Origin: Chloroflexia bacterium
Lineage (GTDB): Bacteria > Chloroflexota > Chloroflexia > Thermomicrobiales > UBA6265
NCBI GenBank assembly: GCA_013697005.1
Contig: JACCXM010000002.1
Span: 1-41,069, forward strand
Direction of reading: 5' to 3'
Length of the DNA: 41,069 nucleotides
The position numbers were made by a program, and so were the translations under genes. Position 1 is the first letter of the stretch. The number at the start of each line of letters is the position of its first letter. The notes beneath the pieces are model-generated. The model was given only the letters and a program-made list of their open reading frames with translations, did not search any database and was not told the origin of the DNA. Below are positions 1 to 8,610 of the stretch, piece by piece.

Positions 1-1267
1 ACACTCGTTGCATTGGCTCCGCGGCGACGATGCGTTCGACGAGATCGATACCGTCGCACTGCGCTTCCAGATCGGCGGGATCGCGCAGGTAGGCGTGATC
101 GATATCCAATGGCGCGTGGGGGTCCGCGGACAGCAACCGCACCCGGCCCTGGGAGCGTGCGTATTGCAGACTGGCGGTGATCCACAAAAACCACGCGCCA
201 TGCTCCTCACTGAAGTCCTGTCCGATGTAGATGTGCAGATCGATCTCATCGCCGGCATGGCGGCTACGGGTCTTGGCGATCACCGGGATGAACGATCGGG
301 TCCGCGGTGCGTAGTCGGGGTGCACCAATCTCGGCGATGGCCGGTCGGGCGAGACGAGCTGGTGATCCAGCAGGTGTTCGCCAATCCCCGGCAGATGCTT
401 CACGACCGGGATGCCAAGCTCCCGCAGGTGCGCGGCGGGTCCGATCCCGGAACGGAGCAGAATCGTGGGCGATCCGTATGTTCCCGCGCAGAGCACGATC
501 GCTCTACCGGCGATTATTGCCCCATCGGCCGTGCGCGCGGCGCAGGCTCGCCCGTTCTCAACCAGGACGCGGTCGACCAGCGTATCCGCCAGGATAGTGA
601 GGTTTGATCGAGTGCGGGCGGGAGCGAGGTAGGTAAACGCTCCGTTCATGCGGATGCCGTCGGCAATGTTCTTCGGCGCGGAACCAACACATGGCGCTTG
701 CCACGGCGTCCCGTTCAGATCGGCGACCCGTGGCAAGCCGAGTGATTCCGCCGCGCTCAGGAACGCACGCTCGGCCGGCGCGATATCATCGTCAGCGATT
801 CGAAAGACCGGCACGGGTCCATCTTTCCCCGCCAGCACACCGCCCCCCGGATCGTTTTCGGCGCGCTGAAAAAATGGAAGAAGCTCCTGAAAACTCCAGC
901 CAGGATTGCCCAGCGCCGCCCACTCGTCATAGTCGGCGGCGGAACCGCGCAACCAAACGCAGCCATTGACCGTCGTCGTGCCACCGGCGATTCGCGAGCG
1001 CGGCAGGGCAAAGGGATTGCCGGCTTCGCGTCCGGCGAGGATGTAACCCCAATCGTGCGAATCGGGCCAGATCGAGCTGGGATCGAGCAGCTCGGCGGGC
1101 CAATGTGCTGGATCGGGTCCATAGTCAGGACCAGCCTCCAGCAGCAGCACCGTGCGCTTGCGATCCTCGGACAGCCTATTCGCAAGCACGCAACCAGCCG
1201 CGCCCGCACCGACGATGATGACGTCGTAGGTGGCGCCCCGTCCTGCGCGGTCACGATCCAATCCCAT
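1..1267 (-). CDS. GMC family oxidoreductase (FAD-dependent), C-terminus runs off the window
   Basis: Open minus frame, not in the ORF track because it lacks a stop in the window. Reads MGLDRDRAGRGATYDVIIVGAGAAGCVLANRLSEDRKRTVLLLEAG... (Rossmann GxGxxG), then AGGTTTVNGCVWLRGSAADYDEWAALGNPGWSFQELLPFFQRAE and GRAIVLCAGTYGSPTILLRSGIGPAAHLRELGI, both typical GMC segments. Confidence 0.93.
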   Translation of the reverse strand, partial: MGLDRDRAGRGATYDVIIVGAGAAGCVLANRLSEDRKRTVLLLEAGPDYGPDPAHWPAELLDPSSIWPDSHDWGYILAGREAGNPFALPRSRIAGGTTTVNGCVWLRGSAADYDEWAALGNPGWSFQELLPFFQRAENDPGGGVLAGKDGPVPVFRIADDDIAPAERAFLSAAESLGLPRVADLNGTPWQAPCVGSAPKNIADGIRMNGAFTYLAPARTRSNLTILADTLVDRVLVENGRACAARTADGAIIAGRAIVLCAGTYGSPTILLRSGIGPAAHLRELGIPVVKHLPGIGEHLLDHQLVSPDRPSPRLVHPDYAPRTRSFIPVIAKTRSRHAGDEIDLHIYIGQDFSEEHGAWFLWITASLQYARSQGRVRLLSADPHAPLDIDHAYLRDPADLEAQCDGIDLVERIVAAEPMQRV

Positions 1268-1352
1268 GACGCACGTTCCTCGCGCTGCGACCGAATCCCC
1301 TGCCAATGGGATCATAACGGTCGCTGGACCTCGCCGCTTCCGAAGTCAAAAG

Positions 1353-1400
1353 CCCCTCTCCCTGCGCCCAGGGAGAGGGATTGGGGTGAGGGTCTCTCAG
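1353..1400. repeat. Dispersed palindrome family B (CCCCTCTCCCTGCGCxCAGGGAGAGGG-TTGGGGTGAGGG)
   Basis: cccctctccctgcgcccagggagagggattggggtgagggtctctcagg; same unit recurs at 12050, 15519, 23796, 31782 and as a loop variant at 30169 and 34945. Confidence 0.9.
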
Positions 1401-1429
1401 GAGTTGGGTGAAGGCTTACCCTACTAGCG

Positions 1430-1458
1430 TTGACAACAACCCGGGCCTTTTCTAGGCT
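1430..1458 (+). promoter_or_regulatory. Sigma70-type promoter TTGACA-N17-TAGGCT
   Basis: TTGACA 1430-1435, 17-nt spacer, TAGGCT 1453-1458, upstream of the SBP gene at 1519; same hexamers and spacing at 11043-11071. Confidence 0.6.
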
Positions 1459-1518
1459 ACCAGCGCGTGGGACAATCATGAGCGGCGGACAGCTGGGTTC
1501 CGGAGAAGGAGCAAGTCC

Positions 1519-2886
1519 ATGTCTGATTTCGGAATGCGACAGCGCGCACGGGCACACGATGTGCTCTCGCGGCGCCGGTTTCTCCAGGCCACCACCGGCG
1601 CCGGACTGGCGATCGGACTCGGCCGAACCGGGTTGACGTCGACCGCGCACGCCCAGGAGGTGACGTTCAGCCGTGACTACGAGGGCACGACCCTCAACAT
1701 GTTGATGGAGGACGTGCTCGAAACCACGATCATCGAGGGACTCCTGCCCGATTTCACCGAGAAAACCGGTATCACCGTCAACTTCGAAAAAGTCGCCTAT
1801 CCGGTCATGCACGAGAAACTCGTGCCGCAGCTCGCCTCCGGACCCGGCAATGGCTCCTACGACGTGCTCGAAGTCGACTTTTACTGGGTCTACGAGTTTG
1901 CCCGCTCGGGCTGGGTCGAGGATCTCGGAGGGCGGATCGCCGCCTCTGAAGGCCAGGTCGATCTAGAACGCTACATACCCGCGCTCCTGAATACGGGCTC
2001 CACCGTCGACGGCAAGACCTTTTACATCCCGATCTTTCCCTATCCAATGGGGTTGATCTATCGGAACGATCTCCTGGCGGACGAAGCGTTCCAGGCTGCC
2101 TACGAAGAAAAAACCGGCTCCGCGCTCGCACTTCCTGAGAGTGTCGAGGCCTATGTCGAAATGGCGGAGGCTGTTTCATCGCTCGACCTGGGCGTCTACG
2201 GCGCGGCGATGCAGGCACAGCAGGTCGACCCCATCGTCATGGAGTTCTGTAATTTCCTTTACGGACTCGACGGCGCGATCTACAACGCCGAGCTGACCGA
2301 ACCGGCGATCAACAACGAAACGGGTGTCAAGGCCGCCGCGCTCTATGCGCGGTGTGTCAATAGCGCCGCTCAGCCCGGTGCCGCCGGCGCAGATCTCAAC
2401 GACACCATCGCCACCTACAGCCAGGGTAAGGCGTTCAGCATGATCTCCTACATGTTCATGCTCTCCGTCTTCAACGACGATGAGGCCTCGACGGTCAAGG
2501 GTGTCAATACCATGACCGTCATGCCGGGCGGCCACGGCTTGACCGGCGCCTTCAGCTGGGGACTGCCTATTTCCTCACCCAATCCCGACGCGGGCTGGGA
2601 GTTCATCAAGTGGGTGGAGTCGCCGGATGTCGCCATGCAGCGGGCGCTAAATGGCGGCGTGCCCGCGCAACAAGCACCCTATGACAACGAGGAGTTCGTC
2701 ACCGAGTACCCGTGGATGCCGCAGGCCAAGGAGATGATCGCCACTGGCGAGGGGCTGCCCGCGGTCACCAAACAGACCCAGCTCGTCGAAATCCTGGGCC
2801 GCCATCTGAGCGACGTCGTCGCTGGCGCCAAAACCGCCCAGGAAGGGATGGACGCGGCGGCGGCGGAGCTGAAGTCGCTTCTCTAA
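1519..2886 (+). CDS. ABC transporter substrate-binding protein (family 1 type), Tat signal, paralog 1
   Basis: SD GGAGAAGGAG; Tat motif SRRRFLQATTGAGLAIG; mature region closely similar along its length to the 12129-13505 product (FSRDYEGTTLNMLMEDVLETTII...; GNGSYDVLEVDFYWVYEFARSGWVEDLG). Confidence 0.92.
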   Translation: MSDFGMRQRARAHDVLSRRRFLQATTGAGLAIGLGRTGLTSTAHAQEVTFSRDYEGTTLNMLMEDVLETTIIEGLLPDFTEKTGITVNFEKVAYPVMHEKLVPQLASGPGNGSYDVLEVDFYWVYEFARSGWVEDLGGRIAASEGQVDLERYIPALLNTGSTVDGKTFYIPIFPYPMGLIYRNDLLADEAFQAAYEEKTGSALALPESVEAYVEMAEAVSSLDLGVYGAAMQAQQVDPIVMEFCNFLYGLDGAIYNAELTEPAINNETGVKAAALYARCVNSAAQPGAAGADLNDTIATYSQGKAFSMISYMFMLSVFNDDEASTVKGVNTMTVMPGGHGLTGAFSWGLPISSPNPDAGWEFIKWVESPDVAMQRALNGGVPAQQAPYDNEEFVTEYPWMPQAKEMIATGEGLPAVTKQTQLVEILGRHLSDVVAGAKTAQEGMDAAAAELKSLL

Positions 2887-2894
2887 CGAGAGAG

Positions 2895-2985
2895 TTAGGG
2901 TGATGGGTGTTCTTCGCGGAGGGCGGTCTGACCCACCTCAGGGCGCACGACTGAAGATTCCTATCACCCTATAACCCTATCACCC
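2895..2985. repeat. Family C inverted-repeat element (TTAGGGTGATGGGTG ... CTATCACCCTATAACCCTATCACCC)
   Basis: Left arm 2895-2909, right arm 2961-2985, between the SBP stop and the amine oxidase start; related element after the second SBP. Confidence 0.75.
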
Positions 2986-3007
2986 GTTACCAAAGGACAA
3001 GGAAACC

Positions 3008-4969
3008 ATGGCACAGGCACCAGCGCGCACCCGGCACCTTCTGGAACCGCTCGCGGTCGACGAGCTCGCGGAGGCGGTGGCGATCCTGCGCGCTGGAGCG
3101 CCCGGCGGAAGCTGGGACGAACGTCGCTACCGGTTTGTCGAGGTCGCATTGCGCGAGCCGCCGAAGGAGGTCGTCCTCGCCGTGGAGGCGGGTAATGACG
3201 ACGATCTGCCCCGCGAAGCCCGCGCCGTGCTGATCGACCGCGCCGAGCGTGCGACGGTAGTGGCGACTGTCTCCCTCACCGAGGGCCGGGTCACGTCCTG
3301 GGACGCCATCGCGGCGGGACAAGCGACGCTGACTCTGGAAGAAATCCTCGAGTGCGAGAAGGCCGTGCGCCTCGACGCTGACTTTCAGACCGTTATGCTC
3401 CGGCGCGGCATCAAGGACATGGACCTGGTCTGGGTCGATCCCTGGCCATTCGGCGTCTACGAAGATGAGGCCGACCTCGAAGGACGCCGCTTGACCCGCG
3501 GCATCGTCTGGGTGCGCTCAGATCCCGACGACGACAACGGTTACGCCCACCCGGTCGAAAACGTCATCGTCATCTTCGATCTCAGCGACATGGCCGTCGT
3601 GCGGGTCGAAGATTACGGAGTCGTCCCCATCCCGGCCAGAAACGCCAATTACGGCCGGGAAGACGTCGGCCCACAGCGCACGGACCTGAAACCGATCGCC
3701 ATCACTCAACCCGAGGGACCCAGCTTCGCCGTCGACGGCATGTTCGTGCGCTGGCAGAAATGGCAGTTCCGCGTCGGTTTTACCCCCCGCGAAGGATTGG
3801 TGCTGCATACCGTCGGCTGGGAAGATGGGGACCGGGTGCGGTCCATCCTGCATCGCGCCGCGATGTCCGACATGGTTGTGCCCTACGGCGACCCCGCTCC
3901 CACCCACCATCGCAAGAACACGTTCGATGGCGGCGAGCTCAACTTCGGGGCGCTCGTCAATTCCCTCACCCTCGGCTGCGACTGCCTGGGTGAAATCCAC
4001 TATTTCGACGCCGCCCTGGTCGATCAGGGTGGCGCGGCGTATGCCGTGAAGAACGCCATCTGCATGCACGAGGAAGACTTCGGCGTTCTCTGGCGGCACA
4101 TGAACATGCGCACCAATCAGACCGAGGTGCGGCGCTCGCGGCGACTCGTAATTTCTTCGTTCTCGACGATCGGCAATTACGACTACGGCATCTTCTGGTA
4201 TCTCTATCAGGACGGCACGATCCAATGCGAGGTCAAGCTGACCGGCATTCTCTCCACCGGGGCGGTGACACCGGGCGAGACGCCGCGCTATGGCCAGCTT
4301 CTCAACGACGATGGTCTTTACGCCCCGATCCACCAGCACTTCTTCAATTTCCGGCTCGATCTCGACATCGATGGTCCGGTCAATACCGTCTATGAGGAGC
4401 ACGCCGAAGCCGAACCGGCCGGTGCCGGCAATGCGCTGGGATCGGCGTTTCGCACGGTGCGCACCGCCCTGCGCACCGAGTTGGCAGCGCAGCAGTTGGT
4501 CGATCCCTTGCAGGGGCGGGTGTGGCGGGTCGTCAACCCGGATCGCTTGAACGCGGTCGGCGAACCCGTTGGCTACCGGCTGGTGCCGCAGGGCAATGTC
4601 CGCGCCATGGCCAGCGCCGCCTCCAGCGTGGCGAAACGCGCTGCCTTCATGACCAAGCATCTCTGGGTGACGCCGCACGCCGACGACGAGCGTTTCGCCG
4701 CCGGCGATTTTCCTTATCAGCATCCCGGCGGTGCGGGACTCCCCGAGTGGACCGCCGCCGATCGCGCGATCGCGGAAACCGACGTCGTGCTCTGGTACAC
4801 GATCGGCAGTCACCATGCGCCGCGTCCCGAGGACTGGCCAGTGATGCCGGTCTCCTACGCTGGGTTCATGTTGCAGCCGACCGGCTTCTTCGCCGCCAAC
4901 CCGGCCCTCGACGTGCCACCGCCGATGGCGCATGCGAACGGGCACTGTTGCGAAGAACGCTTGTCATAG
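3008..4969 (+). CDS. Primary amine oxidase (copper/topaquinone)
   Basis: 653 aa; TPQ motif TIGNYDYG, copper-ligand HQHFFNFRLDLDIDG, third-His region GSHHAPRPEDWPVMP. Confidence 0.95.
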   Translation: MAQAPARTRHLLEPLAVDELAEAVAILRAGAPGGSWDERRYRFVEVALREPPKEVVLAVEAGNDDDLPREARAVLIDRAERATVVATVSLTEGRVTSWDAIAAGQATLTLEEILECEKAVRLDADFQTVMLRRGIKDMDLVWVDPWPFGVYEDEADLEGRRLTRGIVWVRSDPDDDNGYAHPVENVIVIFDLSDMAVVRVEDYGVVPIPARNANYGREDVGPQRTDLKPIAITQPEGPSFAVDGMFVRWQKWQFRVGFTPREGLVLHTVGWEDGDRVRSILHRAAMSDMVVPYGDPAPTHHRKNTFDGGELNFGALVNSLTLGCDCLGEIHYFDAALVDQGGAAYAVKNAICMHEEDFGVLWRHMNMRTNQTEVRRSRRLVISSFSTIGNYDYGIFWYLYQDGTIQCEVKLTGILSTGAVTPGETPRYGQLLNDDGLYAPIHQHFFNFRLDLDIDGPVNTVYEEHAEAEPAGAGNALGSAFRTVRTALRTELAAQQLVDPLQGRVWRVVNPDRLNAVGEPVGYRLVPQGNVRAMASAASSVAKRAAFMTKHLWVTPHADDERFAAGDFPYQHPGGAGLPEWTAADRAIAETDVVLWYTIGSHHAPRPEDWPVMPVSYAGFMLQPTGFFAANPALDVPPPMAHANGHCCEERLS

Positions 4970-4980
4970 ACGTTTCGACG

Positions 4981-6102
4981 TCAGGCGGCACTCGCACCGC
5001 CCGCGTGAGCCCACTCGGTCTCGACGATGCGTGGGGCGTGAACGCCGGCGTCGCCTGTGTCGAGCGGCTTGCCCGCCTCGGCCCAGGCGGCCGTGCCGCC
5101 GGCAACGCTCGCGACGTGCGCGAACCCCACCTGTTTCAGGAACTGAACGGCGCGCAGCGATCGCGCCCCCGCCTGGCAGATCACCAGTAAGGGACGATCC
5201 CGCGGCAGCTCCTCGAGACGATCGGCGAGATCGGCTTGGGGCAGGCTCATCGCACCGGGCACGTGTCCCCACGCGTATTCCGCCGGCTCGCGTACATCGA
5301 TCAGCAATGCGTCCGGGGTGCGGCCTTCCAACGCGTCGAGACCGATTTCAGTCACCTCCGGGTTGGTGGTGAGCATTGCCCAGGGACGGTCGGCCAACCC
5401 ACGGTTGGTCGCCTCGATGGCGGTGATATTGAGCGGCCGGGCGGGGACCGCATCGCCCAGTTGGTCGATGAACGGTCCCCGCTCTAGCCGCGCCAGCGGG
5501 TTGAATAACCGCTCGAAGCCGATCGTCGTGCTGGGCCGGCCGCACATCCCTTTGCCGCACGGTCCTTCGAAATGTCCCGGAAAGACCGCCACCCAGTCCG
5601 GGAGGCGCAGCAACCGGGTCAGGCTCTCGTACTGGGCGGCGGCGTCCCCCCCGCCGAAGTCCGGTCGCCCTACGTCCCCGACCAGCAACGAATCGCCGGT
5701 GAGGACCATCGACGGCTCCGGGCTGCGGGTCGGATTGACCACCAGCAGCGAGATCAGCTCCGGCCGGTGCCCGGGGGTGTGCAGCACCCGTAGCCGCAGT
5801 TGCCCGAGCGCTAGTGCTTCGCCGTCGTGCAGCGGACGAAACGGGTACTCCACTTGCGCAGCCTCGTGCAGACAGAGCTCCGCCCCGTGCTCGGCGGCCA
5901 ACCGGCGCCCACCCGAGACGTGATCGGCGTGGATATGGGTGTCGATCGCGTAGCGCAGAAGAAATCCGCGCTGCGCCAGCAATTCATCGTACTGCTCGAT
6001 CGCCAGCGATGGGTCGATGATGGCCGCCTCGTGGCTTTGCCGTGAGGCCACCAGATACGACGCGCAGCCGCACTGCTCGTCGAGGAATTGCTTGAAGTAC
6101 AT
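4981..6102 (-). CDS. MBL-fold (persulfide dioxygenase/ETHE1-like) plus C-terminal rhodanese fusion
   Basis: Start MYFKQFLDEQCGCASYLV with SD GGAGG; THIHADHVSGGRR metal motif; rhodanese loop VICQAGARSLRAV with active-site Cys. Confidence 0.92.
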   Translation of the reverse strand: MYFKQFLDEQCGCASYLVASRQSHEAAIIDPSLAIEQYDELLAQRGFLLRYAIDTHIHADHVSGGRRLAAEHGAELCLHEAAQVEYPFRPLHDGEALALGQLRLRVLHTPGHRPELISLLVVNPTRSPEPSMVLTGDSLLVGDVGRPDFGGGDAAAQYESLTRLLRLPDWVAVFPGHFEGPCGKGMCGRPSTTIGFERLFNPLARLERGPFIDQLGDAVPARPLNITAIEATNRGLADRPWAMLTTNPEVTEIGLDALEGRTPDALLIDVREPAEYAWGHVPGAMSLPQADLADRLEELPRDRPLLVICQAGARSLRAVQFLKQVGFAHVASVAGGTAAWAEAGKPLDTGDAGVHAPRIVETEWAHAGGASAA

Positions 6103-6117
6103 CGCCGCCGCCTCCTT

Positions 6118-6234
6118 GAGGACTGGCCAGTGGTGCCGGTCTCCTGGACCGGCATCCAATTACAGCCCACTGGAATCTCCGCCGGCAACCCGGCCCGCGA
6201 CGCGCCACCGCCAACGCCGCTCCCAATGCGATAG
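6118..6234 (+). pseudogene. C-terminal remnant of a second copper amine oxidase
   Basis: Frame reads EDWPVVPVSWTGIQLQPTGISAGNPARDAPPPTPLPMR*, aligning with EDWPVMPVSYAGFMLQPTGFFAANPALDVPPPMAHANG of the 3008-4969 gene. Confidence 0.88.
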
Positions 6235-6310
6235 GAGACCGTCTTGGACGATGACCCCGGTGAAAACATTGGGCGCACCCCAAGTGCGCAGTACCCCGCG
6301 GCGGTCTCCG

Positions 6311-6994
6311 TCAAAACCGGCAGACATTGGTGCTCGGGACGTGGGCGCCCTCCGGCAACTGGGCATCGATCAGGACGTCGATCGAGGCGATGCTGGCTGT
6401 GCTGCCGTTGATATCGAAAACGTGCCAACTCTTATCGGTCGCCGCCGGATTGGCGGGATTCGCCCACTGCTGCACGATCCGCCCGCCGGCTTCCCTCAGG
6501 ACAATCATCAGCTCTCCCGCGGCCGTGGAGTCGTTGAGCTCGATCCAATATTCGTAGCTGCCCCCGAGCAGCGCGAAGATCGTGGTGACTTCGGAGCCGG
6601 CCGATGTCTCGTCGCCACTGGCGCAAGCAAACGGGTGCCCATCCTCGCAGGTATGACTGGCGGCATCGCAGTCATAGTCGATAAAGGGGGAGGGGCCGGT
6701 GGTTGCGTTCTCCGGCGGCACGAAGAGATACGAGTCGTGATCGGCCGGCACGGTCCAAATCGCCTCGATGGTCAACGGCGCGTTCAGGCAGAACGTCGCG
6801 TTGCACGTTTGCCCCGGATTGCCGCACTGCTCTCCATTCGGCCGGCAGAGACCCTCCTTCTTCTTGTGTTTGCGCTTGCGCTTGTGCTTTTTCCTTTTGG
6901 CTTCGGCGTTATCCGAGCCGGCGAGCGCAAGCAGCGTTGCGGCCGTCACGCCGAACTGGCGACGGGTCAACCCGTCGAAGTTGATGCCGTTCAT
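6311..6994 (-). CDS. Secreted hypothetical protein, signal-like RRQF N-terminus followed by polybasic KRKKHKRKRKHKKK linker
   Basis: Start MNGINFDGLTRRQFGVTAATLLALAG with SD GGAGG; downstream Cys-containing region LCRPNGEQCGNPGQTCNATFC. Confidence 0.75.
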   Translation of the reverse strand: MNGINFDGLTRRQFGVTAATLLALAGSDNAEAKRKKHKRKRKHKKKEGLCRPNGEQCGNPGQTCNATFCLNAPLTIEAIWTVPADHDSYLFVPPENATTGPSPFIDYDCDAASHTCEDGHPFACASGDETSAGSEVTTIFALLGGSYEYWIELNDSTAAGELMIVLREAGGRIVQQWANPANPAATDKSWHVFDINGSTASIASIDVLIDAQLPEGAHVPSTNVCRF

Positions 6995-7039
6995 GGCTAC
7001 CTCCGCGACAAGACAATTGAGTCCGTGTAAGCCGCGCAA

Positions 7040-7525
7040 TCACGGATTTGCAGCGCATGGATCTTCAGCCGTACCGCACGTCTCATTGACGGTGAAGCAA
7101 CACTCCACTTCCCGGGGATCCCAGCAGTAGTAGGAGCCGCAGCAGAGGGCGGTATTGGGGATGCATCGGCCTCCGCAATACTGGGTCCAGTTTTCGAATC
7201 CGGGAACCGAGATGTTGCTTACACAGCGCAAGTCGATGCACGTACCGTCGTGGCACGTGTCGCCATGGCGGCAGACATTGCCGCAGGTTCCACAATTGTT
7301 GTTGTCGAACCGCGAGCCAGTGCACGGCAGAGGTGGAGCCGGGTTGGATTGGGATTTGCGTTTCTTGCTCTTCCCGCGCCTTCTGCTGCTTCTGGCCTCG
7401 GTCAACCTCACGTCGCTAACGACCCGGCCGGAAACGAGCGCACCCGCCGCGAGGAGAACCGCCCGCCGCGACCCGGCGCGCGATACGATCTCACTCAGCG
7501 TGTCGATCCAATGTAGGCCGGTCAT
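7040..7525 (-). CDS. Secreted Cys-rich protein with post-signal basic linker
   Basis: SRRAVLLAAGALVSG signal-like segment; RSSRRRGKSKKRKS; Cys-rich CTGSRFDNNNCGTCGNVCRHGDTCHDGTC. SD GGAAGGA favours the second ATG (7525) over 7531. Confidence 0.75.
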   Translation of the reverse strand: MTGLHWIDTLSEIVSRAGSRRAVLLAAGALVSGRVVSDVRLTEARSSRRRGKSKKRKSQSNPAPPLPCTGSRFDNNNCGTCGNVCRHGDTCHDGTCIDLRCVSNISVPGFENWTQYCGGRCIPNTALCCGSYYCWDPREVECCFTVNETCGTAEDPCAANP

Positions 7526-7594
7526 GGTCATTCCTTCCGTGGAAGCGATCTGAGCTCGCGGGCGGTCACGCCCGAGCCGATCGTGCGACGCGAG

Positions 7595-8443
7595 CTATCG
7601 CTCGATCGGAGCGCCGATAAGGGATCCCCATTCGGTCCAGCTCCCGTCGTAGTTGCGCACGTCGGTATGGCCCAGCAGCTCCTTCAGGACGAACCAGGTG
7701 TGGGCGCTGCGCTCGCCGATCCGGCAGTAGGCGATCGTCTCCGTGTCCGTGGTGACGCCCTTGCCGCCATAGATCGTGCGCAATTCGGCGGCTGGTTTGA
7801 ATGTGCCGTCCTCGGCCACCGCGGTGGCCCACGGGACATTCTGGGCGCCGGGAATGTGGCCCCCTCGCTGCGCCCCCTCTTGCGGCAGGTTCTCGGGCGC
7901 CATTAGCACGCCCGAATACTCTTTGGGTGAGCGAACGTCGACAAGCGAGACATCTGGCCGGTCGAGGGCAGCCGCCACCTCGTCGCGGAAGGCGCGCAGT
8001 GCCCGGTCTGGTTGCTTCGCCTGGTATTTCGTCGGGGCGAATGGCGGGGAGTCTGTTGTCAGTTCCCGTCCCTCGGCGACCCACTTGACTCGTCCCCCGT
8101 CCATCAAGCAGACATCGGCGTGGCCGTAGAGCTTGAACAGCCAGTAGGCAAAAGCGGCAAACCAGTTGTTGGTGTCTCCGTAGAGCACGACCAGATTGTC
8201 GTTACCGATCCCGGAACGGGAGAGCAATGTCTCCCACTCCGCGCGATCGGGTACGTCCCGAATCGGGCGGCGCTGGAGGTCGAGTCTCCAGTCCCAGCCG
8301 ATCGCGCTTGGGATGTGACCCGTGTCATACACGGTGGTATCGACGTCGACTTCGATCAGCCGAACTTTGGTGTCGCCGTTGTGGGAGGCGACCCAATCGG
8401 TTTGGACCAGAGTGTGCGGATGCGCGTACCCATTCTCTTTCAC
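7595..8443 (-). CDS. Sulfurtransferase (two-domain thiosulfate/3-mercaptopyruvate type)
   Basis: Rhodanese domains; GHIPSAIGWDWRLDL; active loop YCRIGERSAHT; GTG start at 8443 after GAGGAG. Confidence 0.92.
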   Translation of the reverse strand: MKENGYAHPHTLVQTDWVASHNGDTKVRLIEVDVDTTVYDTGHIPSAIGWDWRLDLQRRPIRDVPDRAEWETLLSRSGIGNDNLVVLYGDTNNWFAAFAYWLFKLYGHADVCLMDGGRVKWVAEGRELTTDSPPFAPTKYQAKQPDRALRAFRDEVAAALDRPDVSLVDVRSPKEYSGVLMAPENLPQEGAQRGGHIPGAQNVPWATAVAEDGTFKPAAELRTIYGGKGVTTDTETIAYCRIGERSAHTWFVLKELLGHTDVRNYDGSWTEWGSLIGAPIER

Positions 8444-8610
8444 GTCGATACTCTCCTCTGTGTGGCAGGCTGGTTGTTCGCGAGCGCGAATCGGGTGTGT
8501 GAACACGCTACGACCGATGAAGGCTGATTTCATCGGCCGGGTGTCCCGATCGGTTGCGGCGACGACGAATGAGTGACTAGGACAGGTGTCCTAGATGGGG
8601 GGGTTGATGC

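Noticed and set aside
3518-4945. 475-aa minus-strand ORF opposite the amine oxidase
   Set aside because: Antisense shadow of a well-supported gene in high-GC DNA; composition lacks recognisable domains.
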